In this document: piece by piece, positions 62,185 through 64,000 of the stretch | Numbering within the stretch: position 1 is the stretch's first letter | Layout of the letters: each line of letters opens with the position of its first letter | From: Pseudomonas frederiksbergensis | GTDB taxonomy: Bacteria > Pseudomonadota > Gammaproteobacteria > Pseudomonadales > Pseudomonadaceae | Assembly (NCBI RefSeq): GCF_001952935.1 | Contig: NZ_CP018319.1 | Location: 5,848,001 to 5,912,000, forward strand | DNA length: 64,000 nucleotides | Reading direction: 5' to 3' | Notes under the pieces: model-generated | Told to the model about the DNA's origin: nothing | The model's input: the letters and a program-made list of their open reading frames with translations, nothing else | Database searches by the model: none | Position numbers and translations under genes: made by a program

Positions 62185-62302
62185 ACTGCGCAGGCACTCC
62201 CCCGCCAACCCGGACTCAAGCCCTACCCGCCAATCCACAGAGCCCTCATGGCAACCATTTAAATGGCAGAATCGCCTTAACTTGATCGTTTCGGAGTCCA
62301 CC

Positions 62303-64000
62303 ATGCTTCGCGCATTTGAACAAAAACTCGACCCCTTCCCGCCCGACGAGGTGCCACCGCCACCCGAAGGCCTGGCGCGGTTCCTTTGGGCATGCACACG
62401 GGGCGCCCGCGGCTATATTCTCGCGTTTGCGCTACTCAGTGCCGGGGTGTCGATCTACGAAGCCTGGCTGTTTTCTTTCCTCGGTCAGGTCGTGGATCTG
62501 CTCTCGACCTGGCAAGCCGGTGGTGATGCAGCGGCGCAGGAAAGTCGCGTGTTGTGGGGGATGGGCATCGTCATGGTGGCCAGCATCGGGCTGGTGGCGT
62601 TGCGGACCATGGTGCAGCACCAGATATTGGCGATCAATCTGCCGTTGCGACTGCGTTGGGACTTCCATCGCCTGATGCTGCGGCAAAGCCTTTCGTTCTT
62701 TTCCGATGAGTTCTCCGGCCGGGTCACCACCAAGGTGATGCAGACTGCGCTGGCGGTGCGCGACGTGCTGTTCACCCTTATCGAGATCGCACCCGGCATC
62801 GGGGTGTATTTCATCGCGATCATCGCGCTGGCCGGCGGCTTCGCCCTGAAACTGATGCTGCCTTTCATTGCCTGGTTCGTGTTGTTCGGCCTGGCCATGC
62901 TCTACTTCGTGCCCCGCTTGGGGAAAGTCGGACAGGAACAGGCCCATGCGCGCTCCTCGATGACTGGACGCATCTCAGACGCCTACACCAACATCACGAC
63001 AGTGAAGCTGTTCTCCCATTCCAATCGTGAAGCGCACTTCGCGCGCGCGGCCATGGAGGATTTCAAGCAGACCGGCTTTCGCCAGATGCGCCTGGTCAGT
63101 CAATTCGAGATCGTCAACCAGGCGTTGGTGGTGGCGTTGCTCATGGCCGCCGGCGGTTATGCACTTTGGCTGTGGCACCTGGGCGAAGTCGGCACAGGTG
63201 CGGTGGCGGCGATTACCGCCATGGCGTTGCGTATCAACGGCATGTCGCACTGGATCATGTGGCAAATGACCTCGCTGTTCGAGAGCATCGGCACTGTGCA
63301 AGATGGCATGGCAACCCTGACCCGCGGCCCAAAGGTGCAGGATGCGCCGGACGCAGGCGAACTGGTGACCTCCGGCGGGGCGGTAACCTTCGACAATGTG
63401 AGCTTCAACTACAATGGCGAACGCCAGGTGCTCGATGGCTTGAGCCTGAACATTCGCCCGGGCGAAAAAATCGGCCTGGTAGGCCGCTCCGGCGCGGGTA
63501 AATCCACGCTTATCAACTTGCTGCTGCGCTTTTATGACGTCGACGGCGGGCAGATTCGCATTGACGGGCAAGACATTGCGCACGTGACACAAGACAGTCT
63601 GCGCAGCGCGATCGGCATGGTCACCCAGGATACTTCCCTGCTGCACCGTTCCATTCGCGACAACATCGCCTACGGCCGACCCGATGCAAGCGACGCACAG
63701 ATCCGCAGCGCCGCGATCAATGCCCAGGCCGATGAGTTCATCAGCCAACTGAGTGACCGGCAAGGTCACACCGGCTACGACACCTTGGTGGGCGAGCGCG
63801 GCATCAAGCTTTCCGGCGGCCAGCGCCAGCGCGTCGCCATTGCCCGAGTGATGCTCAAGAACGCTCCGATCCTGCTACTTGACGAGGCTACCAGCGCGCT
63901 GGATTCGGAAGTCGAAGTGGCCATTCAGGAAAGCCTCGATGAAATGATGAAGGGCAAAACCGTCATCGCCATCGCCCACCGGCTGTCCACGATCGCGGCG
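62303..64000 (+). CDS. ABC exporter, fused membrane and ATPase domains (runs off window; 566 codons visible)
   Basis: Type I half-transporter: about six helices in residues 30-330, then the ATPase with Walker A VGRSGAGKSTL near 393, Q-loop MVTQDTSLLHRS near 440, signature LSGGQRQRVAIARVM near 512 and Walker B ILLLDEATSALD near 532. GGAG lies 7 bp before the ATG at 62303. It is open to the last base, so only the end is missing. Multidrug or lipid export is the family role; the cargo is unknown. Confidence 0.88.
   Translation, partial: MLRAFEQKLDPFPPDEVPPPPEGLARFLWACTRGARGYILAFALLSAGVSIYEAWLFSFLGQVVDLLSTWQAGGDAAAQESRVLWGMGIVMVASIGLVALRTMVQHQILAINLPLRLRWDFHRLMLRQSLSFFSDEFSGRVTTKVMQTALAVRDVLFTLIEIAPGIGVYFIAIIALAGGFALKLMLPFIAWFVLFGLAMLYFVPRLGKVGQEQAHARSSMTGRISDAYTNITTVKLFSHSNREAHFARAAMEDFKQTGFRQMRLVSQFEIVNQALVVALLMAAGGYALWLWHLGEVGTGAVAAITAMALRINGMSHWIMWQMTSLFESIGTVQDGMATLTRGPKVQDAPDAGELVTSGGAVTFDNVSFNYNGERQVLDGLSLNIRPGEKIGLVGRSGAGKSTLINLLLRFYDVDGGQIRIDGQDIAHVTQDSLRSAIGMVTQDTSLLHRSIRDNIAYGRPDASDAQIRSAAINAQADEFISQLSDRQGHTGYDTLVGERGIKLSGGQRQRVAIARVMLKNAPILLLDEATSALDSEVEVAIQESLDEMMKGKTVIAIAHRLSTIAA

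Overview
The window is chromosomal DNA from a fluorescent-group Pseudomonas (P. fluorescens/putida-like). The signs are GC-rich genes with strong codon bias, OprD-family porins, a Pseudomonas-type DUF1652 protein, pqq/ped/erc alcohol-oxidation genes, and many short interspersed palindromic repeats of several families between genes. I see no rRNA, tRNA, CRISPR array, insertion sequence or prophage. Genes are in place and mostly intact, with two damaged exceptions: a frameshifted cytochrome c and an internally deleted aldose 1-epimerase. LAYOUT. 1-3.6 kb: 3' end of a Gfo/Idh/MocA oxidoreductase, a proline-rich lipoprotein, a DUF1652 protein, a triple-PAS LuxR-type regulator and a hemerythrin-like protein. 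3.8-4.7 kb: two-gene YeeE/YedE-type membrane pair with a good terminator. 4.7-13.2 kb: reductive pyrimidine catabolism, comprising an amidohydrolase of the beta-ureidopropionase type, an NCS1 permease, dihydropyrimidinase, PreT and PreA (dihydropyrimidine dehydrogenase) and a RutR-like TetR regulator. 13.3-14.5 kb: copC-copD. 14.7-18.4 kb: uronate oxidation (OprD porin, uronate dehydrogenase, SMP-30 lactonase, remnant of an aldose epimerase), with two promoters sharing GntR/FadR-type operators. 18.4-35.0 kb: PQQ-dependent alcohol oxidation (hybrid histidine kinase, ercA, pqqEDCBA, aldehyde dehydrogenase, a predicted lanthanide-type PQQ alcohol dehydrogenase, metallohydrolase, SoxYZ-like carrier, periplasmic binding protein, cytochrome c, a predicted calcium-type PQQ alcohol dehydrogenase and a pentapeptide-repeat protein). 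35.0-36.3 kb: repeats and a short-chain dehydrogenase lacking the usual catalytic Tyr. 36.4-47.7 kb: nosRZDFYL for N2O reduction, hemN and an unusual hemN-like gene, and a small membrane protein, with three Anr/Dnr boxes. 48.4-53.4 kb: CBS protein, nirBD with an ANTAR-type attenuator leader, and rtcB. 54-64 kb: molbindin, OprD porin, LysR regulator, DUF1445 protein, a periplasmic binding protein overlapping a GAF-GGDEF-EAL protein, and a truncated ABC exporter. HOW THEY WORK TOGETHER. In the alcohol region the two dehydrogenases need PQQ made by pqqA-E, pass electrons to the cytochrome, and feed aldehydes to the aldehyde dehydrogenase; an 18-bp motif recurs about 100 bp upstream of three of these genes. 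In the anaerobic region the same Anr/Dnr box type precedes nosR, the hemN-like/hemN pair and the membrane protein, suggesting joint induction at low oxygen. The most unusual observations are the HemN paralogue in which all three radical-SAM cluster cysteines are serines, the nirB leader whose second ANTAR hairpin overlaps a terminator, the shared ped promoter motif, the broken cytochrome gene, repeat ends that supply stop codons, and repeats nested inside repeats.
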